This document shows positions 1 to 7,253 of a DNA stretch of 10,155 nt, in pieces. This DNA comes from Chlamydiales bacterium (GTDB lineage Bacteria; Chlamydiota; Chlamydiia; Chlamydiales; FEN-1388). The DNA lies in contig JAJFUY010000228.1 in the NCBI GenBank assembly GCA_021372185.1, positions 1 to 10,155 of the forward strand, written 5' to 3'. The notes under the pieces were generated by a model that was not told the origin of the DNA, did no database searches, and saw nothing but the letters and a program-made list of their open reading frames with translations. The first letter of the stretch is position 1; each line of letters starts with the position of its first letter. The position numbers were made by a program, and so were the translations under genes.

Positions 1-1261
1 GCACAATAGCAGATGGGGCATCATTTGTGTGGAGTGTACTTAATACCAAGTGACCAGTAAGCGCTGCCTGAATGGCAATTTCGGCCGTTTCTTTATCGCG
101 GATTTCACCCACCATGATGATGTCTGGGTCTTGGCGTAAGATGTGTCTTAAGCCTGCTGCAAACGATAAACCAATTTTTGGGTGCACACCCATCTGGGCA
201 ATACCTTTTAAGCGGTATTCTACAGGGTCTTCAATGGTCATGATGTTGGTGTGATCATTTTGAAGTTCTGAAAGCGCGCTATAGAGCGTTGTGGTTTTAC
301 CGCTACCTGTGGGGCCTGTTACTAAGATGATACCTTCAGAAAAGCCAATTTCTCGTCTAAATTCATCTAGCATATTGTTTGGCATGCCAAGCTTATCAAG
401 GCCTAAGACGATGTTGCCTTTATCCAAAATACGAAGCACGATTCTTTCGCCCGTAACAACTGGCAGCGTACTTACACGAAAGTCTACTTCTTTTCCGCCC
501 ATGCGCATCTTTATGCGGCCATCTTGTGGGAGGCGCTTTTCGGCAATATCAAGCTTTGCCATAACTTTAAGGCGTGTCAAAAGCTGTTGTGTAAGCTCTT
601 GTGAGGGTGAAAGTCTAGTTTGTAGTACACCGTCAATACGGTAGCGAATGACAAGGCCCGTTTCTTTTGGTTCAAAGTGAATATCAGATGCGCCTTGCTG
701 GATAGCTTCAGAGATAACAAAGTTCAATAAGCGGACAACGCCAGGAAGCTGTTGGGAGTCATCTAATAGGTCATATACCTGCAGCTCACCCAGCATTTCT
801 TCATCGTCAGTTGAGCCTTGCATGTTATCTAAAAAGGCAGCACTTGAGTCATCGCTATGATAGTATTCGTGAATAGCGGCTAAAATGGCCTGCTTTGGTA
901 CAAAGGCAGTGACTATTTTTTGTCCAAGAAGGTGCCTGAGTTCTTCTATAGAGTCCAAATTGAGCGGATCGCATGTGGCAACAGTGACTACATCATCTTT
1001 TTCAGCTACGGCCAAAACAAAGTGCTTTTTTACAAAAGAATAGGGTACGCGGCGTGTGAGACTACGATCGATCTGAAATGATGATAAATCATCAAAGACA
1101 TCAAGCCCAAGCTTTTGTGCCGTGATTTTGGACTGCTCTTCATCATTAAAGATGGGCTTTATCACTTGAGGTGCAGGTGCCGCATCTTCCTTTTTAGAAG
1201 GGAGAACAGCTTTCATAGCATCAGAGAATGACTTTGCAGAAAAAAGCTCTTTTAAAGCCAT
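1..1261 (-). CDS. gspE: Type II secretion system ATPase GspE (3' end cut off by window)
   Basis: Cytoplasmic hexameric ATPase that powers pseudopilus assembly in type II secretion. It reads leftward from ATG at 1261-1259 and stays open to base 1, giving 420 visible residues of a family usually near 500 or more. An N-terminal GspE/MshE-type domain covers about residues 40-135, followed by an acidic linker. The ATPase core shows ASDIHFEP (191-198), Walker A GPTGSGKT (316-323, Lys322), an Asp box around TIEDPVEY, Walker B DPDIIMVGE ending at Glu386, and the His box STLHTND near 411. The zinc-binding tetracysteine segment expected after the His box lies beyond the window. The start codon overlaps the gspD stop by one base (TAATG), which implies translational coupling. 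PilB of type IV pili is the close alternative, but the upstream secretin and the gspC-position gene favour GspE. Confidence 0.93.
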   Translation of the reverse strand, partial: MALKELFSAKSFSDAMKAVLPSKKEDAAPAPQVIKPIFNDEEQSKITAQKLGLDVFDDLSSFQIDRSLTRRVPYSFVKKHFVLAVAEKDDVVTVATCDPLNLDSIEELRHLLGQKIVTAFVPKQAILAAIHEYYHSDDSSAAFLDNMQGSTDDEEMLGELQVYDLLDDSQQLPGVVRLLNFVISEAIQQGASDIHFEPKETGLVIRYRIDGVLQTRLSPSQELTQQLLTRLKVMAKLDIAEKRLPQDGRIKMRMGGKEVDFRVSTLPVVTGERIVLRILDKGNIVLGLDKLGMPNNMLDEFRREIGFSEGIILVTGPTGSGKTTTLYSALSELQNDHTNIMTIEDPVEYRLKGIAQMGVHPKIGLSFAAGLRHILRQDPDIIMVGEIRDKETAEIAIQAALTGHLVLSTLHTNDAPSAIV

Positions 1262-3759
1262 TATGGTTTTGATGCCTCAACAAAGCTGTTATCAGGGCGG
1301 CCAAGTAAAAGCTTCATGCTGCCTTCAAAGAGGCGGCGCTTTTCTTTTTGACGCGCTTGGATAAGTTCAAGTAAAAACTCTGGTACATCGCCCGGGCGTG
1401 TAGTTATGGCTTGCTGTCTCATCTTGCGGAATTCATCAGTCTTATCAGGGACTATTCGGGGGGTGATGAAGATAAACATCTCAGTAGTCGCATCTTCCAT
1501 ACGTGTTACGCTAAAGAGTTTACCAAGGCCTGGTAGTTCTCCAAGGAACGGTATCATTTCAGAGTTATCGATAGCCTGTTTACGTCTAAGACCACCAAGG
1601 ATCACTGTTTCACCGTCAGCCACACGTACTTCGTTTTTGATGTTACGGCGAGTAACATCTGGGCGGTCATGTTCTTTATGGTGCGTAGTATCAAACACTA
1701 AGTCAGTTGAAAGGTGGATGAACTTAGGGGAATCTCCGTCTTCTTCATCATCGTCCATTTTAGCATGGATTGTTGGGGTGATAGAGAGGATTGTACCATA
1801 TTCTTCACGGCTGTATGAGTCTTTTAATCTAGTGGCTTTTGTGGTGTCAATTTCTACAACGCCTGTGTTAATAGAAATTTGGTCTACGATAGCAATTTTG
1901 GCAGGCACTTGGTTTACAGTAGTCACTGTTGGGTTAGAGTTAATCTGGATATCATCTTGTGTGAGCAAGAAGTTATAGGCTAAGTCAAACGCCGGAACGG
2001 CACCATGCATTGCACGTGATATTATAAACTGTAATACACCCTTTTCGCCTTTGTCTTCATGGTCGCGGTCGTGGTGATGTTTACTTTTTTTCTTTTTATG
2101 GCCACCAGTTTGGTTCCAGATAGTGCTGCGCTTGTGTTTACCTGACGCTGCAGTACCCATTTTAAGGAGGTTTAGACCAAATGTGTTGTTGTCAGCTACG
2201 CGCTTTTCAAAGAGCAGTACATCAATTTGTACCATCTTCTTAGGCACATCAAGTTTTTTTAGGAGCTCGCGGAGTTTTGGCAAAACATTGGCCTCTACTA
2301 CCATCACAATTGAGTTAGTTTTAGAATCTACGATAAAGTTTTCATGCTTTTCGTAAGACTTGCGAGAATCATCATTAGGCTTAATTTTAGGCGCTGAAAC
2401 AACAAGGTTGTCGTTGTCAGTTCTATTGATGATTTCTTTTACTTCTTTGTTGCGCCGTGACCGGTCTGATTTTTTGCTAGAATTGCCCTCTTTGCCCGCG
2501 TTACCAAGAGCAAATGCATCGGGACTCTCTATCATTTTGGTGTATACTTGGCTTAATACGTCAGCTAGTTCTTCAGCTTCTGAATGTCTGCAGGCATACC
2601 AGTAGACAGTTTTATCTTGAGCTTCGCTTACGCGAGTTTCAATCTCTTCAATAATTTGGCAGGCTTTTTCAATCTGCTCTACTTTTCCTAGCAAAAAGAG
2701 TGACTGAGCCGGTGTTTTGAGGGTAAGCACTTTAAAGCCTGAGCCGCCGCCATCGTTTGTTAAAAATGGGAGGGCCTCTTTACCACCTTGTCCGCCAGAT
2801 TCACCAAAAAATTTAAAGCCATCACCTTCAAAGATAGCCTGGAGGATCTTTGCTACTTCTTCGCTCTGAGCTTTTTGCAGCGCTACTAGCTTATATTCTT
2901 GTTGGTGTTTAGGAAGTGAGATGAAGTCATAGATCTTCATCATTTCAACAATTTCGCGCGCAAGACCTACCATAACGATGTTATTGCCAATTACTTGGAT
3001 GTTCATCTGCTCTTGCGGTGAGAACTTTTCTAAGAACTGAAAGATGCGCTTGAGCTCTGTTGCATGAGGCTGAAGAACAAAACAGATGCGGCTATCAGGT
3101 GGTGTAAGCTTTAGCTCATCTTGGTCGTCCGTAATAGCAACTAAGTCTGCTTGGTTAAGACGTAAGAAAAAGAGCTGCCGTAAAAAAGGGTTGAGCTGCT
3201 TAATACCAATTCCGTTATTAGATAAGATAAGCTCGAGCATCTGGCTCCAGATAGCGCGTGGAACTGATAGTTGAGAGCTTACATGAACTTTTAAGGTAGC
3301 AATTTCTGGTGGCATGAGGTAGATAAAATCAGCTGATCCGTAGTCAATCACAAGCTGGCCAATTGATGTGTCAGGCTGGTTCCAGAGTCCTTCTTGCTCT
3401 TGTTCTACACCACCTTGTGAAAGTATTTTCCAGTTATCTTCTAGTTCCTTAATTTCTTGTCTTACTGCCATGATCTGGTCGCGATAGTCTTTAAAAAGTG
3501 CCTCCACAGTGTCGGCATCGGTCTTTTCGTCTATAGCTTTTGTGTAGGATTCTTGTGAGATCCGGTAGAGATTTTCTAATTCTTTATGTTTTGTCTGCAA
3601 ATCAAGGTTGATCTGAGCTAAACTCTGAGCGTCAGCACCTTTAGAGCTAGAGCCACCATTAAGGAGTGTTTCTCGTTTTTCAGAAATCGTAAGACTTTGC
3701 AGTGGAAGGCAAATCCCAAATGCGATTATCGATCCTAAAATGATATTATTCTGTCTCAT
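1261..3759 (-). CDS. gspD: Type II secretion system secretin GspD
   Basis: Forms the outer-membrane channel of the type II secretion system. The 832-residue protein starts with a signal-like segment (residues 6-22, IILGSIIAFG onward). A charged, heptad-like region at about 46-112 probably forms a coiled coil. Periplasmic N domains fill roughly 135-500, and the secretin domain runs from about 505 to 770. Diagnostic blocks are SNPTVTTVNQVPAKI (608-622) and the signature VADGETVILGGLR (713-725), then ELPGLGKLF (741-749) and FIFITPRIV. A Lys/His-rich insert (about 541-572, with HKKKKSKHHHDRD) interrupts the start of the secretin domain. A GGAG Shine-Dalgarno 5 nt before ATG supports this start. 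It lies 17 nt after the gspC-position gene and overlaps gspE by one base. Secretins of other systems share the signature, but gspE next door supports T2SS. Confidence 0.93.
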   Translation of the reverse strand: MRQNNIILGSIIAFGICLPLQSLTISEKRETLLNGGSSSKGADAQSLAQINLDLQTKHKELENLYRISQESYTKAIDEKTDADTVEALFKDYRDQIMAVRQEIKELEDNWKILSQGGVEQEQEGLWNQPDTSIGQLVIDYGSADFIYLMPPEIATLKVHVSSQLSVPRAIWSQMLELILSNNGIGIKQLNPFLRQLFFLRLNQADLVAITDDQDELKLTPPDSRICFVLQPHATELKRIFQFLEKFSPQEQMNIQVIGNNIVMVGLAREIVEMMKIYDFISLPKHQQEYKLVALQKAQSEEVAKILQAIFEGDGFKFFGESGGQGGKEALPFLTNDGGGSGFKVLTLKTPAQSLFLLGKVEQIEKACQIIEEIETRVSEAQDKTVYWYACRHSEAEELADVLSQVYTKMIESPDAFALGNAGKEGNSSKKSDRSRRNKEVKEIINRTDNDNLVVSAPKIKPNDDSRKSYEKHENFIVDSKTNSIVMVVEANVLPKLRELLKKLDVPKKMVQIDVLLFEKRVADNNTFGLNLLKMGTAASGKHKRSTIWNQTGGHKKKKSKHHHDRDHEDKGEKGVLQFIISRAMHGAVPAFDLAYNFLLTQDDIQINSNPTVTTVNQVPAKIAIVDQISINTGVVEIDTTKATRLKDSYSREEYGTILSITPTIHAKMDDDEEDGDSPKFIHLSTDLVFDTTHHKEHDRPDVTRRNIKNEVRVADGETVILGGLRRKQAIDNSEMIPFLGELPGLGKLFSVTRMEDATTEMFIFITPRIVPDKTDEFRKMRQQAITTRPGDVPEFLLELIQARQKEKRRLFEGSMKLLLGRPDNSFVEASKP
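2044..2139 (-). other. Lys/His-rich insert within GspD
   Basis: This segment encodes GspD residues 541-572. It contains HKKKKSKHHHDRDHEDKGEK and sits between the first secretin strand (GLNLLKMG) and GVLQFIISRAMHG. Secretin alignments are normally variable in length here, so it is probably a solvent-exposed or lumenal loop. The concentration of Lys and His is unusual and could bind acidic partners or metal. That role is inference from composition only. Confidence 0.6.
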
Positions 3760-3764
3760 GCCAG

Positions 3765-3768
3765 CTCC
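3765..3768 (-). promoter_or_regulatory. Ribosome binding site of gspD
   Basis: GGAG lies 5 nt upstream of the gspD ATG, inside the 17-nt gap after the preceding gene, and supports the ATG at 3759. The preceding gene ends with two consecutive in-frame stops (TAG TAA), so readthrough of its acidic tail into gspD is prevented. Confidence 0.7.
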
Positions 3769-3776
3769 ATTTGTTA

Positions 3777-5174
3777 CTACTCTTCGTCATCATCGTCATC
3801 GTCGTCGTCATCTTCTTCGTCATCATCATCATCATCGTCCTCTTCTGCATCTTCGTCTGCATCAGATTCTGCTGTTTTGGCAGCTTTTGGGTCAGCCGCG
3901 GCGGCTTCTTCCCAAGATTTAAATAGGGATATGCGTAGTGGCACCACCTGGGTACGTGTGAGGTCAAAAAGCCTTCCTACAAGGCCAACATCGTTGCCAA
4001 CTTTTTCTGTGCCTTCAATCACTAAAAGAGGGCCTCTTATGTTGCCTATAATAAAATCATCAAGCTCTTCTGCGCTTGCAATTTTGCGCCAGGCGTTATC
4101 TTCAAATACAAGCCAGTCATTTTCCCGTATAAGCATACGTACGCCACTTAATTCTGCAATCCAGTCTTTTCTAGAGCGTGCGCCAACTAATTTGAGGTCA
4201 AATTTGCTTGCAAAGCCAGGCATAGCTGTCGCTTTACGAACTTCTAGTGGAATGCGAACCTTGCCCTTAGGGTCCCACAGGTCAAAAACAATAGATTTTT
4301 CATCAATTTTTTTGGCAACGAGAAGTGGTAGGCCCCGTGAGTCTTCACCTGGCTCAACTTCATGCCAGCGGCCGTCAGCAAAGGCGAGGCAATCCCCTAA
4401 GCCAACAAAGCAAAAGTAGCTATTTTCTGGGTCTAGAAAGTCTAGGCGCTCTTTTTTAAAGGCAAAGGCAGTATTTTCGTCGCCCAGTTCTTGTAAAAAG
4501 AGGTCCTGGCCAAACCAGACGCACTTTTGCCGTATAAGAAGTGAAGAGTCAGCACGCTGACCTGCTACCTCAAAGGCATTAGCACCTTGATTGGTGTAGG
4601 GAAGGTTGGTCTGTGCTATACTGAAGAAGCCAAATTCTTTTGGTTCTTCAATTTTATTGCCTTCTGAATCTGTCATATAGACAAATACATCACAAACTGG
4701 TGGCTGAACATCTTGGGGTTTAACTTCTATCCAGATGGATGTAGGGGCGTTGTCAGGGCTAAAGGACCATTTACCGGCATTGCCTTTAGATTCATATTTC
4801 AAATATACAGGCGTGCCAACAGTAACCGGTACGGGCGTTTGGATGCCGCGGATGCCAAGTTGAACAACTTCTGCGCTTTCTGAATAATCAGGGCGTACAG
4901 TAGAGCCAAAGTAGATAAGTGTTGTGCGAAGATCGGGTAATGCTAATTTAATTTCATTTTTATTGAGATGCATAAAAGGCTCGCCAACGGCTTCAAAGGC
5001 TTGCGGAGCCGGTAAAAAGCTGTGGGGGAGAACAAAATTTTGCTTTGGAGCAGGTTCAGGAAGTACTGCGGGCTTAATGTCTATCCAAGATAAAAATGTA
5101 AATACGCCTGTGCATACAAGGAGTGCAAAGAGGGCAAGGTTCACAAGACGTAAAAGAGCTGGCTGTACTTTCAT
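3777..5174 (-). CDS. Membrane-anchored protein in gspC position, with poly-Asp/Glu tail
   Basis: I do not recognise the family. The 465-residue protein has one hydrophobic segment near the N-terminus (about residues 8-29, LVNLALFALLV onward) with few charges before it. The rest would then lie in the periplasm, the topology of the T2SS inner-membrane component GspC. A Pro-rich stretch follows (36-60), then a long soluble part rich in beta-type sequence (about 75-420). The C-terminus (438-465) is almost pure Asp/Glu, with runs of seven and nine Asp. It is the first gene of the run into gspD and gspE, 17 nt before gspD, and gspC usually occupies this place. I see no clear GspC homology region or PDZ domain, so the GspC-like role is inferred from position and topology only. 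No strong Shine-Dalgarno precedes the ATG. Confidence 0.8.
   Translation of the reverse strand: MKVQPALLRLVNLALFALLVCTGVFTFLSWIDIKPAVLPEPAPKQNFVLPHSFLPAPQAFEAVGEPFMHLNKNEIKLALPDLRTTLIYFGSTVRPDYSESAEVVQLGIRGIQTPVPVTVGTPVYLKYESKGNAGKWSFSPDNAPTSIWIEVKPQDVQPPVCDVFVYMTDSEGNKIEEPKEFGFFSIAQTNLPYTNQGANAFEVAGQRADSSLLIRQKCVWFGQDLFLQELGDENTAFAFKKERLDFLDPENSYFCFVGLGDCLAFADGRWHEVEPGEDSRGLPLLVAKKIDEKSIVFDLWDPKGKVRIPLEVRKATAMPGFASKFDLKLVGARSRKDWIAELSGVRMLIRENDWLVFEDNAWRKIASAEELDDFIIGNIRGPLLVIEGTEKVGNDVGLVGRLFDLTRTQVVPLRISLFKSWEEAAAADPKAAKTAESDADEDAEEDDDDDDDEEDDDDDDDDDEE
3780..3845 (-). repeat. TCN/NGA trinucleotide low-complexity tract (poly-Asp/Glu coding)
   Basis: On the plus strand this is an almost uninterrupted run of TCA, TCG, TCT and TCC triplets, encoding 22 consecutive Asp/Glu residues (GAY/GAR codons) at the C-terminus of the gspC-position protein. 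Codons GAC and GAT alternate, so selection on the protein is likely and the tract is not pure microsatellite growth. Runs such as TCATCATCATCATCATCG could still gain or lose whole codons by slippage without breaking the frame. Confidence 0.85.
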
Positions 5175-5191
5175 GCTAAAACTACCGAAAA

Positions 5192-5220
5192 AATATAATC
5201 AATTTATCACAACCTCACGA
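5192..5220 (-). promoter_or_regulatory. Possible promoter of the T2SS operon
   Basis: Reading leftward, TATATT at 5197-5192 could be a -10 box, with a poor -35 candidate TCGTGA at 5220-5215 spaced by 17 nt. Transcription would start near 5185, a short leader before the ATG at 5174. A promoter is needed somewhere in this divergent gap, but the -35 match is weak, so the exact call is tentative. Confidence 0.3.
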
Positions 5221-5249
5221 ATAACGCAAATGTCCAAGTGATAAGTTGT

Positions 5250-5258
5250 TGCTAAAAT
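5250..5258 (+). promoter_or_regulatory. Possible extended -10 promoter for the 5304-7249 cluster
   Basis: TGCTAAAAT fits an extended -10 element (TGn followed by a hexamer with five of six matches to TATAAT). No convincing -35 box lies 17 nt upstream, which extended -10 promoters can tolerate. The expected start near 5265 gives a leader of about 39 nt before the ATG at 5304, which holds a good Shine-Dalgarno. It lies in the gap shared with the divergent T2SS operon. Confidence 0.4.
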
Positions 5259-5292
5259 ATATCCTTGTCTTATACAGAGAAGAAAAAAGAAA

Positions 5293-5298
5293 AAGGAG
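5293..5298 (+). promoter_or_regulatory. Ribosome binding site deciding the start at 5304
   Basis: AAGGAG with 5 nt to ATG 5304 is the best Shine-Dalgarno in the window. It rules out the longer reading from TTG at 5265, which would place this A/G-rich leader inside the coding sequence as a Lys/Glu run. Confidence 0.75.
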
Positions 5299-5303
5299 AG
5301 GCT

Positions 5304-5777
5304 ATGACAAACCCAGAAAATCAAGCCCCAGAAGAAAATAAACCCGATCAGGTAAATAATCAGGTGCCTCCAGAAAATCCGATTCCAAAAACTGAAGCAC
5401 CAAAAAAAGAGATGCCCAAAAAAGAGTCAAATCCAGATCACAAAGGCTTCTTTGCGTTTGTAAGCGACAATTTGTGGGAATCTATCTCCTATGTAATTAT
5501 GTTTGCCGGCCTCATACTCTCAATTTTCAATCCATTTATTGGCGGATCGCTAGTTGGAATCATCTTAGGAATCTATTTCTCACAAGAAGTTATCGATAGA
5601 GCTATGTCATTCAAAGACCTGATTATCAAAGAAGGCATTTTTCGCGGCTTCATAGTTATTGCAGCGGTATTAGCACTTTTTATTCTTGCTCCAGGTCTTG
5701 TTTTGGGTGTTATTATTGGCGCGTGGATTCGTCCATTTTTAGGAAATTCAATCTCTTCGCCATTTGATAAAGAGTAA
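5304..5777 (+). CDS. Small membrane protein with disordered Pro/charged N-terminus
   Basis: I do not recognise a family. The 157-residue protein has two halves. Residues 1-47 are hydrophilic and rich in Pro, Glu, Asn and Lys with near-repeats (PKKEMPKKE) and should be disordered and cytoplasmic. Residues 58-146 are hydrophobic with Gly-rich helices (about 61-76, 77-93, 113-129 and 130-146), separated by an amphipathic charged stretch (SQEVIDRAMSFKDLIIKEG). Three or four membrane passes are likely. There is no signal peptide and no catalytic motif. The start at ATG 5304 is set by the AAGGAG site. It lies 23 nt before mutY on the same strand, so the two are probably co-transcribed, but I see no evident functional link to DNA repair. 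Confidence 0.75.
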   Translation: MTNPENQAPEENKPDQVNNQVPPENPIPKTEAPKKEMPKKESNPDHKGFFAFVSDNLWESISYVIMFAGLILSIFNPFIGGSLVGIILGIYFSQEVIDRAMSFKDLIIKEGIFRGFIVIAAVLALFILAPGLVLGVIIGAWIRPFLGNSISSPFDKE

Positions 5778-5800
5778 CAACTTCTGATATAGTGATAGGC

Positions 5801-6874
5801 ATGACATATGCCTTATCACTTGATTCTCTAAAAAACTGGTTTTTGCAGCATAAGCGCGATTTTCCTTGGAGACAAAATCCAACGCCCTATCAGGTGTGGA
5901 TCTCTGAGGTGATGCTGCAGCAAACCCAGGCTCTTCGTGTGGTTGATTTTTATAGGCGATGGATGCGCAGGTTTCCAACACTTATTGATCTTGCCCAAGC
6001 TCCTTTAGATGATGTGTTAAAGGTGTGGGAAGGCCTTGGGTATTATTCTCGTGCACGCACACTTCATGCAGCAGCTAAAGACATTGTCACTCGCTTTGGG
6101 GGTGCAATCCCCGAAGATGCAGATTCGTTAGCCTCAATTAAGGGTTTAGGCCCCTACACAGTGGGAGCAATACGCTCATTTGCTTTTCATAAAAAACATC
6201 CGGCAGTAGATGCTAATGTGGCAAGAGTTTTAGCGCGTCTTTTTGCACTTTCTGATGATATTTCTAAAGCCAAGACACTGCAAAAATTTAGAGAAGTTGC
6301 GCTACATATTCTGCCCGATCACGAGCCTCATATTTTAGCTGAAGCGCTAATAGAGCTTGGGGCATCAATTTGTAAAAAGAATCCAGACTGTGCCAAGTGT
6401 CCTTTAAAAAATGAGTGCCTTGCGCATCAACAAAATATGCAAAACGCATTCCCTGTTAAATCTCAAAAAACCATCTATGAATCACTCTATCGTGATGTAG
6501 CGGTCGTTGTATCAGATGGACATTTACTATTATCCCGCAAAAAGAAAGGGAAAGCTAGTACCGGCCTCTATGAATTTCCCTATTTTGAGTCTATAAGCGG
6601 GGGCAAAGATTCATCAGAGATTCAAGCATCTCTTCAAGAGATGGGCATAAACGCGCATTTCGAAGCTCACTTAGACGAAGAAAAGCAGTCATTTACACGC
6701 TATCGTATAGCCCTCTATCCCAAGCTTTTTTATGTATCACAAAAAGATGCGATTAAAGATCACGAGTGGTGCGATAAAAGCACCATTGAATTATTAACCT
6801 TTTCATCAGGCCATAAGCGTATCCTTCAATCGCTTGATGATTTCTTTGAGCCAAATTTTGAGAAAAAAATCTGA
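5801..6874 (+). CDS. mutY: Adenine DNA glycosylase MutY
   Basis: Removes adenine mispaired with 8-oxoguanine in base excision repair. The 357-residue length is typical. The HhH-GPD core shows the WISEVMLQQTQ helix (Glu36 catalytic), a helix-hairpin-helix IKGLGPYTVGAI (113-124) and catalytic Asp137 in VDANVAR. The four cysteines of the [4Fe-4S] cluster are Cys191, Cys197, Cys200 and Cys206, spaced C-x5-C-x2-C-x5-C, one residue shorter than the usual C-x6 first spacing. A C-terminal NUDIX-like domain (about 227-345) should recognise 8-oxoG, but its FSH loop reads FTR (298-300), so the usual His is absent. I chose ATG 5801 over GTG 5792 because the longer form adds only three residues and ATG is the stronger start. 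It lies between two small membrane protein genes with gaps of 23 and 24 nt. Confidence 0.95.
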   Translation: MTYALSLDSLKNWFLQHKRDFPWRQNPTPYQVWISEVMLQQTQALRVVDFYRRWMRRFPTLIDLAQAPLDDVLKVWEGLGYYSRARTLHAAAKDIVTRFGGAIPEDADSLASIKGLGPYTVGAIRSFAFHKKHPAVDANVARVLARLFALSDDISKAKTLQKFREVALHILPDHEPHILAEALIELGASICKKNPDCAKCPLKNECLAHQQNMQNAFPVKSQKTIYESLYRDVAVVVSDGHLLLSRKKKGKASTGLYEFPYFESISGGKDSSEIQASLQEMGINAHFEAHLDEEKQSFTRYRIALYPKLFYVSQKDAIKDHEWCDKSTIELLTFSSGHKRILQSLDDFFEPNFEKKI

Positions 6875-6898
6875 AAATCACTTATAAAGAGAATACCT

Positions 6899-7249
6899 AT
6901 GAAAGAAAAGTCCGCAGTGTCTAAGTTTTTAACATGGTCTGCAAAAATGGCAGGTCAACCAAGCACGTTCATCTCCGCTCTTACAGTAATTGTCATTTGG
7001 CTAGTAGCTGGATTTTTTTTAGACTTTAATACGAACTGGCTTTTAATTTTGAATACCGTTGCGACGGTAAATGCAAGTCTTATGGTTTTTATAATTCAAA
7101 ATACACAAAACAGAGAAAGCAAAGCTCTTCACCTCAAAATTGATGAACTTATACGGGTTACAAAAGAGGCAACCACAGAATTAATTTCCATTGAAGAAAT
7201 GGAAGAAGAGGAGTTGGAAGCAATTAAAAAGAGAATATTTAAAAAATAG
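6899..7249 (+). CDS. Low-affinity iron permease family membrane protein
   Basis: The 116-residue protein matches what I know of the small bacterial low-affinity iron permease family (PF04120, Fet4-like name). It has two hydrophobic helices (about 23-41 and 47-67), the second ending in the characteristic MVFIIQNTQNRESKALHLKIDELI-like block (split here as MVFIIQNTQNRES and KALHLKIDEL). An acidic tail (SIEEMEEEELEAIKK) follows, also typical of the family. The protein would sit in the inner membrane. Iron transport is a family label taken from fungal Fet4, and bacterial members are poorly tested. An AGAG-type Shine-Dalgarno lies 6 nt before the ATG. The gene starts 24 nt after mutY and probably ends that cluster. 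Confidence 0.85.
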   Translation: MKEKSAVSKFLTWSAKMAGQPSTFISALTVIVIWLVAGFFLDFNTNWLLILNTVATVNASLMVFIIQNTQNRESKALHLKIDELIRVTKEATTELISIEEMEEEELEAIKKRIFKK

Positions 7250-7253
7250 TTTT

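Noticed and set aside
291..644. 117-codon plus-strand frame antisense to gspE
   Set aside because: It lies opposite the Walker A and core region of gspE, has no ribosome site and no protein-like motifs; it is a shadow of the real gene.
1406..1978. 190-codon plus-strand frame antisense to gspD
   Set aside because: It covers the strongly conserved secretin signature on the other strand, and its Ser/Arg/Ile-rich translation is typical of an antisense shadow.
3746..3967. 73-codon minus-strand frame overlapping the acidic tail and gspD start
   Set aside because: Its Met/Thr/Lys-rich run is simply the triplet tract read in another frame, and it crosses the real stop and start codons.
3877..4419. 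180-codon plus-strand frame antisense to the gspC-position gene
   Set aside because: There is no ribosome site, the composition is Ser/Arg/Pro-rich, and the minus-strand gene fits the operon with gspD; treated as a shadow.
5265..5303. Longer N-terminus for the small membrane protein, from TTG
   Set aside because: It would translate the purine-rich Shine-Dalgarno region as a Lys/Glu run; ATG 5304 with AAGGAG at proper spacing is far better.
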